Of a DNA stretch of 11,332 nucleotides, positions 1 to 7,651 are shown piece after piece. The stretch lies in contig DHNI01000014.1 of the NCBI GenBank assembly GCA_002409455.1, forward strand, positions 10,455-21,786, written 5' to 3'. The notes beneath the pieces are model-generated. The model did not search any database. It saw nothing but the letters and a program-made list of their open reading frames with translations, and had not been told where the DNA came from. The DNA is from Firmicutes bacterium UBA5420 (lineage in GTDB: Bacteria; Bacillota; Limnochordia; Darwinibacteriales; Darwinibacteriaceae). Positions within the stretch are counted from its first letter, which is position 1; each line of letters begins with the position of its first letter. The translations under genes and the position numbers were made by a program.

Positions 1-1002
1 GATCTCGATGCCGTTCTCGTTCAATTGAGTTTTGACGAGGTCTTGTACTTCGTTGCCAGCGAACACATTTTCCGAGTTGGTATGGCGTCACGCCTACTTA
101 TGTACCTTTTTGATCCGATTTCACGTCTTAAGGGTAGCACCGATCTAAGTACGGTGCGCGACATCATGAGGCGGCTCCGAGATGGAAAAAATGTCTGCAT
201 TTTTGCGGAAGGAAATCGTTCCTTTAACGGACTCACTGGCCCCATACCCCCTTCCGTCGGGAAGTTGGCGAAATCGTGTAAAGTGCCCCTTGTTACCTAC
301 AAGTTTGAGGGTGGCTATTTTACCACACCCCGTTGGGCTTATACCATGCGGAGAGGCCGCATGCGCGGTTACGTCGCTGGGGTATATACTGTGGAACAGC
401 TCAAGGAGATGAGCGCCGAAGAGGTAAATGCCGCGATCAAGGCAGACCTCTTTGAAGATGCCTATGCTAGACAGGCTATTGAGAAGACGCCTTTCAAGGG
501 TAAGCGCCTTGCGGAAGGCCTAGAAACAGCCCTTTTTATTTGCCCCTCATGCAAACAAATCGGCACGCTGCAGAGCAAAGATAACGAGTTCTTCTGCACA
601 TGCGGGCTTAAGGCAATCTATGACGAGTTTGGCTACTTAAGTGGCGCACCCTATTCTACGATTACGGAATGGGATGCCTGGCAGCACCAACAGCTATCAC
701 AAATTGCTGCAAACCTTGGCGATGAACCCGCCTTTGTGGATGCCGGTTTAAGGCTGAGCATGATCGAAAGCGGCCACAAGGGCGAGCACATTGACGCAGG
801 GTCTGGTACGCTAGCGATGTATCGTGACAAGGTTGTCTGTGGCACACTCATTTTTGCCATGGATGAGATTTCGGACATGGCGCTCTATGGGCGTGGCAAC
901 ATCGCCTTTACATGTCAAGGGAAGCATTACACGATTGAGGCTGGCCGATCGTTTTGTGGACGCAAGTATTTAGAACTTTACAATCAACTTCGAACGAGGT
1001 GA
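1..1002 (+). CDS. PlsC-like 1-acylglycerol-phosphate acyltransferase with C-terminal zinc ribbon, 5' truncated
   Basis: Probable lysophospholipid (1-acyl-sn-glycerol-3-phosphate) acyltransferase, acting at the inner face of the membrane in phospholipid synthesis. The frame is open from base 1, so the true start lies upstream; the in-frame TTG at 25 is not needed. The first visible residues, DLDAV, look like the tail of the catalytic HX4D motif, with Asp3 as its Asp and the His about two codons outside the window. FAEGNRS at residues 68-74 matches the family's second motif (usually FPEGTRS) with Pro and Thr replaced. A substrate-pocket-like stretch with VPLVTY follows at about 95-100. After the acyltransferase fold comes a zinc ribbon (Cys181, Cys184, Cys199, Cys201) and roughly 130 residues of unrecognised tail. 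The stop is 3 bases before the symporter start, so the two are probably cotranscribed. The family is fairly sure; the acyl acceptor is not known. Confidence 0.8.
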   Translation, partial: DLDAVLVQLSFDEVLYFVASEHIFRVGMASRLLMYLFDPISRLKGSTDLSTVRDIMRRLRDGKNVCIFAEGNRSFNGLTGPIPPSVGKLAKSCKVPLVTYKFEGGYFTTPRWAYTMRRGRMRGYVAGVYTVEQLKEMSAEEVNAAIKADLFEDAYARQAIEKTPFKGKRLAEGLETALFICPSCKQIGTLQSKDNEFFCTCGLKAIYDEFGYLSGAPYSTITEWDAWQHQQLSQIAANLGDEPAFVDAGLRLSMIESGHKGEHIDAGSGTLAMYRDKVVCGTLIFAMDEISDMALYGRGNIAFTCQGKHYTIEAGRSFCGRKYLELYNQLRTR

Positions 1003-1005
1003 CGT

Positions 1006-2382
1006 ATGGACTTTTCATCAGCAAATGTAGGATTATGGAGTGCCATCATCCAACTTGGAATTATCGCGGCCACAATCCTAGGAGCCAATGTCTTAAGACG
1101 GAAGTTACCCTTTGTGCGCAAGACGCTTATGCCTACATCTGTCCTAGCTGGATTTGTACTCCTTGCGGCACGAAATGCGAACCTTTTAAACATTGATGCC
1201 ATGTTCTTGGAGATGATTACCTATCACGGCATTGCCATTGGGTTTATTGCCATGTCGCTCCGCATTCCCCAAAAGGATGCTGGACATAGTACCGATAGCC
1301 TTACCGCTCCCAAAAGTGGAGCGCTGATCATCTCTACCTATTTAATTCAGGGCATCATGGGGCTTGTGATTACTCTCGGCCTTGCCTACACAGTCATGCC
1401 AAACATGTTTCAGGCGGCAGGTATATTACTGCCCATGGGCTATGGACAAGGTCCTGGCCAAGCCAACAACGTAGGGGGAATGTATGAAGCGTTGGGCTTC
1501 GCTGGCGGCAGATCCTTTGGACTGGCCATTGCAGCATCAGGGTTTCTATGTGCCTGTATTGTTGGCATCTCCTATCTAAACTGGCAAGTCCGCAAGGGCA
1601 AGATTAAACTGCATCACTATGAAGAGGTTGCAGAATCGCTCTCTGTGGACAAGTTTCAGGACAAGAATGAAATTCCCGTTTCCGAATCCATTGACAGGTT
1701 TTCGATGCAATTTGCCCTAGTCTTGATCGTCTACCTAATCACCTATCTTGTGCTGCACGGCCTTTCAGCTTTTATAGGCGCAGCTGCTCCTGGGCTCTCA
1801 GAAACACTGGAACCGCTTTTGTGGGGCTTTAACTTCATTGTTGGTGCATTGATGGCTATCATGATGCGGGCTGTCTTCAGCAGCCTTAGAAAGACCAAGA
1901 TGATGACGCGCCAGTACCAGAACAATTATCTTCTAAGCCGCATTTCGGGTCTAGCCTTTGATGTCATGATTGTTGCCGGGATCGCTTCCATCGACATCAC
2001 CGATCTTTCTGGCCTATGGCTTCCATTTATTCTACTATCAATTGCAGGTGGCGTAGGAACGTATTATTGGCTTAGGTGGATCTGTAAGGAGATCTATCCT
2101 GACTACTTCTACGAAGGCATGATCTCAATGTATGGCATGCTCACCGGAACTATCAGCTCTGGCGTATTGTTACTACGTGAAATTGATCCTGAGTTTGAGA
2201 CTCCCGCTGCCAACAACCTCTTAACAGGTAGCAGCTTTGCCATTATCATGGGAGCGCCGATGCTGCTCTTAATCGGCTTGGCCCCGATGTCGCCATTCAT
2301 GACCTTTATAACCCTTGGTTTACTTATCATCTATCTGATACCTCTCCTGCTTTTCCTGTTCAAGGCTAAAGCTCGCAAATGA
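1006..2382 (+). CDS. Sodium/glutamate symporter, GltS (ESS) family
   Basis: Predicted sodium-coupled glutamate (or related dicarboxylate amino acid) importer in the cytoplasmic membrane. The 458 residues are very hydrophobic, with about 10-12 membrane segments, including residues 5-27, a run around 107-130 and a C-terminal one near 430-453. Two glycine-rich re-entrant-loop motifs typical of the inverted-repeat GltS fold are visible: GYGQGPGQANNVGG from residue 145 in the first half, and YGMLTGTISSG from residue 376 followed by a DPEFETP stretch in the second half. A polar cytoplasmic-type loop at about 200-230 separates the halves. The ATG at 1006 follows an AGGTG ribosome binding site that overlaps the previous gene's stop. 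The ESS family assignment is good. The first motif differs from E. coli GltS, so the substrate is inferred from family only. Confidence 0.8.
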   Translation: MDFSSANVGLWSAIIQLGIIAATILGANVLRRKLPFVRKTLMPTSVLAGFVLLAARNANLLNIDAMFLEMITYHGIAIGFIAMSLRIPQKDAGHSTDSLTAPKSGALIISTYLIQGIMGLVITLGLAYTVMPNMFQAAGILLPMGYGQGPGQANNVGGMYEALGFAGGRSFGLAIAASGFLCACIVGISYLNWQVRKGKIKLHHYEEVAESLSVDKFQDKNEIPVSESIDRFSMQFALVLIVYLITYLVLHGLSAFIGAAAPGLSETLEPLLWGFNFIVGALMAIMMRAVFSSLRKTKMMTRQYQNNYLLSRISGLAFDVMIVAGIASIDITDLSGLWLPFILLSIAGGVGTYYWLRWICKEIYPDYFYEGMISMYGMLTGTISSGVLLLREIDPEFETPAANNLLTGSSFAIIMGAPMLLLIGLAPMSPFMTFITLGLLIIYLIPLLLFLFKAKARK

Positions 2383-2388
2383 CCTAGC

Positions 2389-2411
2389 GCACCAACCACT
2401 ATGGTTGGTGC
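2389..2411 (+). other. Perfect stem-loop just after the symporter gene
   Basis: Ten-base perfect inverted repeat (2389-2398 pairing with 2402-2411) with a three-base loop, 6 bases past the symporter stop codon. No T-run follows, so it is unlikely to terminate transcription by itself. It could protect the 3' end of the message or assist the terminator 36 bases further on. The structure is seen directly; the role is inferred. Confidence 0.55.
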
Positions 2412-2446
2412 CTGCGAAAGTGGCCTCCATCTTGGCTCCTAAAAGT

Positions 2447-2482
2447 AAAACGGCCCCAGATCTAATCTGGAGCCGTTTTCTT
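2447..2482 (+). terminator. Rho-independent terminator of the acyltransferase/symporter unit
   Basis: Arms AAAACGGC (2447-2454) and GCCGTTTT (2472-2479), plus an inner CCAGAT/ATCTGG stem (2456-2461 with 2465-2470) closed by a CTA loop, give 14 pairs with a single C/A mismatch. The sequence runs TTTTCTT at the 3' end. An A-rich run before the hairpin (2441-2450) means it could also stop transcription from the other strand, but no minus-strand gene is seen nearby. Confidence 0.85.
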
Positions 2483-2485
2483 GAC

Positions 2486-2510
2486 ACTTGAAGGCGATGC
2501 CGTCTCAAGT
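2486..2510 (+). other. Small inverted repeat upstream of hppA
   Basis: ACTTGA (2486-2491) and TCAAGT (2505-2510) enclose an inner GGC-GAT-GCC hairpin (2493-2501). It lies about 100 bases before the hppA start, directly after the terminator. It could be an operator or a leader structure. No convincing promoter was found between here and hppA, so the function is open. Confidence 0.3.
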
Positions 2511-2608
2511 ATCCATAATCAAAATTCGTTCCCCAAAGTTGTGTTATTTTATTCTCGATTAGAAGGCAATTCTTCACTTTGGCAGAATATAGAAAAAAGG
2601 GGCAGAGC

Positions 2609-4720
2609 ATGCTCTCGATTGAAAACGTTATTGGAGGGATCGTAGTGAATTGGTTTGCTGTATCAATCATTGTAGCATTGTTATCGTTTGTAACCGCTGC
2701 CTGGCTCTATAGTTGGGTCAAAAAGCAGGATTCCGGGACGCAAAAGACCCAGCAGATCGGGAAGCTGATCCGCGATGGAGCCAATGTTTTTCTAGCCCGA
2801 GAGTACCGTTTACTTGGTTATTTTGTACTAGTCGTTGCAATCATCATTGTGTTGTTCTTACCGCAACCAATTTGGCAGGGAGAACCAACACGAAATGTCT
2901 TGATGGCTGTTGCTTATATTGCTGGTTCGGTGTTTTCCGCGCTTGCTGGAAAAGTCGGAATTGCCGTGGCCACCATAGCCAACACAAAGACAGCGACAGC
3001 AGCCGTTAAGAGCCGAGAAGGGGCCTTTACCAATGGGTTCCGCGGTGGTGCAGTCATGGGTATGGCTGTTGTGGGCTCAAGTCTTTTGGGTGTGACAGGT
3101 ATCATGATCCTAACCGGTGATGCCGGTTTAACCCTAGGCTTTAGTTTTGGCGCTTCTTCTTTGGCGCTCTTCGCTAAAGCAGGAGGTGGAATCTTCACCA
3201 AGACAGCAGACATTAGCGCCGACCTAGTTGGCAAGGTGGAACTTGGAATCCCCGAGGATGATCCCCGCAATCCCGCGGTTATCGCGGATAATGTGGGAGA
3301 CAATGTGGGGGATGTAGCGGGGATGGGGGCGGATCTCTTTGACTCGCATGTGGCGTCCCTTTCAGCTGCCATTGTTCTGGCCATGGCTCTGGATAGAGGA
3401 CTTGGACAGTTTACGAACATGGTGTTTTGTTACGCCTCAGCTGGCCTCCTCGCTTCCATCATTGGAACGTTGATGGCACGTATTGGCCCCGACTCTAATC
3501 CAACGGGTGCACTGAACAAGTCGACGTATATAACGACCGCTATCTTTGTGGGTATAACGGCGATTGCCACCTATGCCTTTGATTTCAGCTGGCATTATTG
3601 GGGGGCGACCATTATTGGATTGCTCGTAGGTGTCGTGATTGGTGTTGCCACCGACTATTTCACCAATGATGAGCGTAATCCGGTACGGCATGTTGCTTCG
3701 GCCTCCAAGTCTGGCGCGGCTTTTACCATTATTTCCGGAATGAGTTACGGATTTTTGAGTGTGTTCCCTGCATTAATTGGAATTGCGATCTCGGCTTTAG
3801 CCGCCTACACCATCACAAATGGTATTGATCCCACAACTAATGTGGATGCATTGTTTGGGATTTCCATGGCAGCTGTGGGTATGCTCTCCATTGTGGGTAT
3901 GATTATTTCCAACGATGCATACGGGCCTATCGTGGATAATGCCCGAGGCTTGGTAGAAATGGCTGATCTAGGCGAAGAAGCCCTACGCATCACAGATGAG
4001 CTGGACAGTGCTGGTAATACGGTAAAAGCCATTACAAAAGGTTTTGCCATTAGTGCTGCAGGCTTGACTGTCATCGCCTTGCTAGGTGCGTTTATGTCCG
4101 AAGCCAATGATATCCTGTTGGCGAAGGGGATGGAATTGCTCACTGGATTTGACATTATGAACCCAGTTGTCTTTTTCGGGACGATGGTTGGTGCTGCCGT
4201 TCCCGCCGTCTTTTCTGCCATGCTTATGCTCGGTGTAGACCGCAATGCCCAGCGCATGACGGCCGAGATTCATCGGCAATTTGATGAAATCCCGGGATTA
4301 CGCGAAGGACATAAGGATGCTGTGCCTGATTATGCCCGCTGCATTGATATTGCAACGCAGGGAGCGCTCAAGGAGTTAATACCCGCCGGGCTCATGGCTA
4401 TCTTAGCCACACTCGTTGTTGGTTTCATCGGAGGTGTTACCGCCGTCGGTGGCTTTTTGGCTGGCAACATCGTAAGTGGTCTCCTTCTGGCCTTGGTTAT
4501 GAGTAACGCCGGGGGTCTATGGGATAATGCCAAGAAGTATATCGAAGCAGGCAATCTCGGTGGCAAAGGATCCGAAGCCCACAAGGCTGCAGTCGTAGGC
4601 GACACCGTAGGGGATCCCTTCAAAGACACAGCCGGCCCCTCCATCAATACCCAAATCACAGTAGTATCTCTCGTAGCCTCCTTAGCCGCAAGCCTATTCA
4701 TCGCCTTCTCCATCTTCTGA
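2609..4720 (+). CDS. hppA: Membrane-bound proton-translocating pyrophosphatase, K+-independent type
   Basis: Hydrolyses cytoplasmic pyrophosphate and pumps protons out across the membrane. It is 703 residues from the ATG at 2609, which sits 6 bases after an AAGGGG ribosome binding site. The in-frame TTG at 2579 has no such site. It has the usual family length and many membrane segments. Catalytic motifs are intact: DISADLVGKVE from residue 201, DDPRNP from 217, DNVGDNVGD at 227-235, and GDTVGDPFKDTAGPS from 664, which bind Mg2+ and pyrophosphate. The segment GNTVKAITKG from residue 469 has Lys473 and Thr476 where K+-dependent enzymes have Ala and Gly/Ala. In this family that pair marks K+-independent enzymes, which are proton pumps, so a label of 'K+-stimulated' or 'sodium pump' would probably be wrong. 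It stands alone between a terminator and a repeat. Confidence 0.95.
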   Translation: MLSIENVIGGIVVNWFAVSIIVALLSFVTAAWLYSWVKKQDSGTQKTQQIGKLIRDGANVFLAREYRLLGYFVLVVAIIIVLFLPQPIWQGEPTRNVLMAVAYIAGSVFSALAGKVGIAVATIANTKTATAAVKSREGAFTNGFRGGAVMGMAVVGSSLLGVTGIMILTGDAGLTLGFSFGASSLALFAKAGGGIFTKTADISADLVGKVELGIPEDDPRNPAVIADNVGDNVGDVAGMGADLFDSHVASLSAAIVLAMALDRGLGQFTNMVFCYASAGLLASIIGTLMARIGPDSNPTGALNKSTYITTAIFVGITAIATYAFDFSWHYWGATIIGLLVGVVIGVATDYFTNDERNPVRHVASASKSGAAFTIISGMSYGFLSVFPALIGIAISALAAYTITNGIDPTTNVDALFGISMAAVGMLSIVGMIISNDAYGPIVDNARGLVEMADLGEEALRITDELDSAGNTVKAITKGFAISAAGLTVIALLGAFMSEANDILLAKGMELLTGFDIMNPVVFFGTMVGAAVPAVFSAMLMLGVDRNAQRMTAEIHRQFDEIPGLREGHKDAVPDYARCIDIATQGALKELIPAGLMAILATLVVGFIGGVTAVGGFLAGNIVSGLLLALVMSNAGGLWDNAKKYIEAGNLGGKGSEAHKAAVVGDTVGDPFKDTAGPSINTQITVVSLVASLAASLFIAFSIF

Positions 4721-4796
4721 ATTGTGTGAGGGACAGTCCCTTGATCAACTTGACGAATTTCGGATAATTGTGTGGGGGACTGTCCCTCACACAATT
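4720..4796. repeat. 77-bp palindromic repeat element overlapping the hppA stop
   Basis: The 21 bases at 4720-4740 are the exact reverse complement of 4776-4796, with a 35-base spacer. The right half is itself a 31-bp near-perfect palindrome (4766-4796, 15-base arms, one G·T pair, one-base centre). The left arm is a truncated direct copy of the same unit, offset by 46 bases. Both copies have cores of the form GGGAC-W-GTCCC (4730-4740 and 4776-4786). The first base of the element is the last base of the hppA TGA stop. No T-run follows and no target-site duplication is obvious. It may be a REP- or MITE-like dispersed repeat, a transcript-end stabiliser, or both. Confidence 0.8.
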
Positions 4797-4898
4797 TGCC
4801 TCTTATACAAATCAAGTCTCCTTTCGCGATGGGATTCCCACCCCAATAAAGATCTGGTACACTAGAGTGGAAACTTATGGGGAAGGGAGGCAGCAAAC

Positions 4899-6611
4899 GT
4901 GAAAACGTATGAACACACGAACAGGGCTATCATTTGCCTTTCTATTTTCATACTTTTTTTGATCATTCCGGCTAGATCTTTGGCTACGCAAATCTCCTTC
5001 ACACAAGAAGAACAAGATTATCTCGAAAACACCGACACCCTACGAGCCGTTTCTATCCACGGGATAGCACCTTTGCTGTATACAAATAACGAAGGAAAGA
5101 TCGTGGGAATTTTCAAGGATGTCCTGGATCTAATTGCTGATTTGACAAGCCTGCGCTTCGATCTTATTTTATACGACTCCGTCATAGAAGCCATCGAATC
5201 CAAGCCCGATTTATTCGTCGGGGTGGATCCCATCTATTCGGGAGCGATGACATTGTCGAAACCATTCTTGCGATCAGACACCGTCCTTTTTCTGAACTCC
5301 GGGATAGAACCCGATGATTTGGAACACAAACGGCATGCTATAGTGCAAGGCAGTTCTTTGCCGAAAGATATCGCGGAAGAATATATTGTTTCTTTCGGTA
5401 CGCGGGAGCAGACTCTTGATGCGGTAGATCGTGGCCAGGCCGACTATGGCCATGGAAATGCCTACTCTGTAGCCTTCTACAAGTTGCTAAATGGCTACAA
5501 AAATGTCATCACCGTTCCCATGCTAGAACAAGATAGACAGTACAGCATAGCCTTGCCAGAGCCCGATGTAACACTATTGTCTATCATCAACAAGGCTATT
5601 GATGCCATTGAGGAACATCAGATGCAGGCAATCATTCTACGCATGGCGACAGAGATGGAAAGAAAGATTACATTTTCCATGGTTCTAGGCACATATGGCC
5701 CCCAGATTATGGCGATCACTGCTTTGATCATCCTCGTCCTGTCTATCAGCGTTTTCTTCAGTATTAGGGCGACAAAAAGACTTGCTCTCCAAAACAGTAG
5801 ATACGAACTACTTGCCCACATGTCCAATGAGTATTTGTATGAATATGACTGTGCCACCCGTGAGTTAGTATTGTCCGATCAACTGGAGCAGCTCCTTTCC
5901 AAGTATGAATACCTCACTGAGATGGAAGAGAAACTAAAAACCATGTTCCTTCCAGAACAGCCAGACCAAGACCACCAGAAAATCAGATTTGTTTTACCCA
6001 ATGGCGAGACTAGTGTTTTTCAATCTGTCACTTCGACTATTTATGATGGGCATGGACGAGCCTACTCCGTAATCGGAAAGCTCGTCGATGTAACTAGGGA
6101 AGCATCCGAAAGGGAAGAACTTCTTTCCAAATCTCAAAGAGATGGCCTCACAGGACTATATAACGCCACAACCGTTAAAGAACTAGTCACGGAACACATG
6201 GGGAACAGACCTGCAGATCAAAGGGATGCCTTTGTATTGCTAGACTTGGACCGCCTAAAGCAGATCAACGACTCCTTTGGTCACCTGGCCGGTAATAAAG
6301 TGTTAACGCAGCTTAGCGAAAGTTTGAAAACGGCGTTTGGGAAAAACGATATCATTGGTCGCGTAGGTGGGGATGAATTCTGCATCTATATCCAGGGCAT
6401 CTCTTCTATAGACTCCATTCGAGCGAAATGTCAGAAGGTCAATGCATCTCTTAAAAAGGCTTTCCCTGGCATATATCCCTCCGTCAGCATAGGTGTTGCC
6501 CTATTTAGCGAAACCAGCGACTATGAAACTATGTTTGAGAAAGCCGACAAAGCACTCTACCAGGCAAAAGACAAGGGAATCGGAAACGTGGTTATAGAAG
6601 GTGATATGTGA
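4899..6611 (+). CDS. Membrane diguanylate cyclase with periplasmic-binding-protein-like sensor, PAS-like and GGDEF domains
   Basis: Predicted to make c-di-GMP from two GTP in response to an extracellular ligand. It has 570 residues. The GTG start at 4899 follows GGGAGG by 8 bases. An N-terminal hydrophobic signal segment (about 10-29) leads into a family-3 solute-binding-type domain (about 45-255), then one membrane helix (about 269-291), a PAS-like domain (about 298-405) and the cyclase domain starting at D-G-L-T-G-L-Y-N from 415. The active site GGDEF is at 490-494, and the metal/substrate motif DLDRLKQIND precedes it, so the enzyme looks active. The inhibitory RxxD site expected just before GGDEF reads GKND (481-484), so product feedback at that site is probably absent. 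The last base of its TGA is the first base of the next gene's ATG, indicating translational coupling. The ligand is unknown. Confidence 0.9.
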   Translation: MKTYEHTNRAIICLSIFILFLIIPARSLATQISFTQEEQDYLENTDTLRAVSIHGIAPLLYTNNEGKIVGIFKDVLDLIADLTSLRFDLILYDSVIEAIESKPDLFVGVDPIYSGAMTLSKPFLRSDTVLFLNSGIEPDDLEHKRHAIVQGSSLPKDIAEEYIVSFGTREQTLDAVDRGQADYGHGNAYSVAFYKLLNGYKNVITVPMLEQDRQYSIALPEPDVTLLSIINKAIDAIEEHQMQAIILRMATEMERKITFSMVLGTYGPQIMAITALIILVLSISVFFSIRATKRLALQNSRYELLAHMSNEYLYEYDCATRELVLSDQLEQLLSKYEYLTEMEEKLKTMFLPEQPDQDHQKIRFVLPNGETSVFQSVTSTIYDGHGRAYSVIGKLVDVTREASEREELLSKSQRDGLTGLYNATTVKELVTEHMGNRPADQRDAFVLLDLDRLKQINDSFGHLAGNKVLTQLSESLKTAFGKNDIIGRVGGDEFCIYIQGISSIDSIRAKCQKVNASLKKAFPGIYPSVSIGVALFSETSDYETMFEKADKALYQAKDKGIGNVVIEGDM

Positions 6612-7378
6612 TGTCTCGTCCTACGAATTTAGAAGAAACGATGGAGCGAATCATTGTCGAGCAACTCTACACGCTGAGACGCTCTGACTTGTTTCGACAG
6701 CCACTGGTTGCCTTTTCTGCAGCAGATGATAAGCGGTACTCTGATCTGAAAGAAATCATCGGAGCATGGCATTTGAATCCTGCAGAGCTTCTGTCCGATG
6801 CCAAAAGCGTGATTAGTTATTTTGTCCCATTTACAAAAAGCGTTGCAATGGAACCTCAAAGAGTTGCACATGGCTCTCTTCTCTGGAGCGAGGCATACCA
6901 GGAGATCAACAAGCATTTCAATCGTATTAATGAAGCCGTCTCAAGCCACTTAGCTGGGCTAGGGTACTCAGCAGTCTCTATCAAGCCCACGCATACGTAT
7001 GACCCCAAAGACCTAAAATGCATGTGGTCACATAGAAGTGCGGCAGCCATAGCTGGACTGGGTGCATTTGCGGCGAATGGATTGTTGATTACGGAAAAAG
7101 GAGCAGCCGGGCGATTTTGCACCGTGATCACATCAGCCGAGCTGAAAACAAACAGGGCCCCCGTTGAAAACAAATGCTTGTTTATTAGAAACGGCACTTG
7201 CAGATTATGCTTCGAGGTATGCCCGGCAAAAGCGCTTTCTCCAGCGATGGTCGACAAATTTGCCTGTCAGGATGAGCTCAATAAGAATGAAAAAATTATG
7301 AAGGAAGAGACAGCTTTGCAAAGTGCCGACACCTGCGGTAAATGTATTAGTATCTGCCGCTTTGCGTATATTGAATGA
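6611..7378 (+). CDS. Small QueG-like protein with two 4Fe-4S cluster motifs
   Basis: Iron-sulfur protein related to epoxyqueuosine reductase (QueG), 255 residues from the ATG at 6611. An AAGGTGAT site lies 5 bases upstream; a GTG at 6608 is possible but too close to it. The middle segment R-S-A-A-A-I-A-G-L-G-A-F with A-N-G-L-L-I-T resembles the QueG core. The C-terminus carries C197-x2-C200-x3-C204-P and C242-x2-C245-x3-C249, with Cys189 and Cys219 as possible further ligands, consistent with two 4Fe-4S clusters. It is clearly shorter than QueG (usually 300-380 residues) and has no C-terminal repeat region. I therefore do not call it the tRNA-modifying enzyme; a redox role on another substrate is as likely. 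It overlaps the diguanylate cyclase by one base and is followed by a terminator. Confidence 0.75.
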   Translation: MSRPTNLEETMERIIVEQLYTLRRSDLFRQPLVAFSAADDKRYSDLKEIIGAWHLNPAELLSDAKSVISYFVPFTKSVAMEPQRVAHGSLLWSEAYQEINKHFNRINEAVSSHLAGLGYSAVSIKPTHTYDPKDLKCMWSHRSAAAIAGLGAFAANGLLITEKGAAGRFCTVITSAELKTNRAPVENKCLFIRNGTCRLCFEVCPAKALSPAMVDKFACQDELNKNEKIMKEETALQSADTCGKCISICRFAYIE

Positions 7379-7418
7379 GCACATCTGTTGATCCCAACGT
7401 TTTTATAGCACAATAGCC

Positions 7419-7487
7419 AGAGTGACACCCTCCAATCTGTGTTCAGCGCATACACTTGGATATGGAGGAGCCGTCACTCTTCTTTTT
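7419..7487 (+). terminator. Long-stem terminator after the cyclase/iron-sulfur pair
   Basis: AGAGTGAC (7419-7426) pairs with GTCACTCT (7473-7480), and CCTCCA (7429-7434) with TGGAGG (7463-7468). A further short GTGT/ACAC stem is possible inside the loop. TTCTTTTT follows the right arm directly. The position 40 bases past the stop codon fits an intrinsic terminator. The unusually large inner loop leaves room for alternative folding. Confidence 0.75.
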
Positions 7488-7550
7488 GGCCAAATTTAGG
7501 CGAAAATTGTTAGGTTTTTTGTAGGAATCAAGGAAGGAATTAACAACGGG

Positions 7551-7567
7551 CTTGAAGAATATTCAAG
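7551..7567. promoter_or_regulatory. Operator-like inverted repeat upstream of the ABC importer operon
   Basis: CTTGAA (7551-7556) and TTCAAG (7562-7567) form a perfect six-base dyad with a five-base centre that also contains the palindrome GAATATTC. It directly abuts a candidate -35 element at 7568, as a regulator site would. The regulator is not in the window. The dyad is seen; its function is inferred. Confidence 0.4.
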
Positions 7568-7596
7568 TTGCCTAGAAGAAACGTGAATGTTATTTA
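7568..7596 (+). promoter_or_regulatory. Candidate upstream promoter of the ABC importer operon
   Basis: TTGCCT (7568-7573), a 17-base spacer and TATTTA (7591-7596), with an extended -10 TG at 7588-7589. The hexamers are only partial matches to the vegetative sigma consensus. The spacing, the extended -10 and the adjacent dyad at 7551-7567 are what support it. A start near 7603 would give a leader of about 100 bases. Confidence 0.35.
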
Positions 7597-7606
7597 CCTC
7601 TTGGTC

Positions 7607-7635
7607 TTGTTACACAGATTGAACTGCAGTACGAT
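7607..7635 (+). promoter_or_regulatory. Candidate second promoter of the ABC importer operon
   Basis: TTGTTA (7607-7612), a 17-base spacer and TACGAT (7630-7635), each matching four of six consensus bases. Transcription would begin near 7642, still upstream of the ribosome binding site of the binding-protein gene. It competes with the candidate at 7568-7596 as the real promoter; both could be used. Confidence 0.35.
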
Positions 7636-7651
7636 CACAGAGGAGGTGAGT

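Noticed and set aside
2481..2519. TTGACA at 2481-2486 with CATAAT at 2514-2519 as an hppA promoter
   Set aside because: The two elements are 27 bases apart, far beyond the usual 16-19, and the first lies in the terminator tail.
2579..2608. TTG at 2579 as the hppA start
   Set aside because: It has no ribosome binding site, while AAGGGG sits correctly before the ATG at 2609 and would otherwise be coding.
4720..4796. The palindromic element as an ordinary hppA terminator
   Set aside because: The stem is strong, but no T-run follows either arm, and the tandem nested copies are not typical of a terminator.
2914..4896. Long minus-strand open frames opposite hppA (2914-3420, 3805-4257, 4330-4896)
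   Set aside because: They mirror the strongly conserved hppA coding strand, are of low-complexity composition and show no recognisable family motifs.
6611..7378. Calling the iron-sulfur protein QueG
   Set aside because: It is too short, lacks the C-terminal repeat region, and its core motif is only partly similar. The tRNA substrate is not supported.
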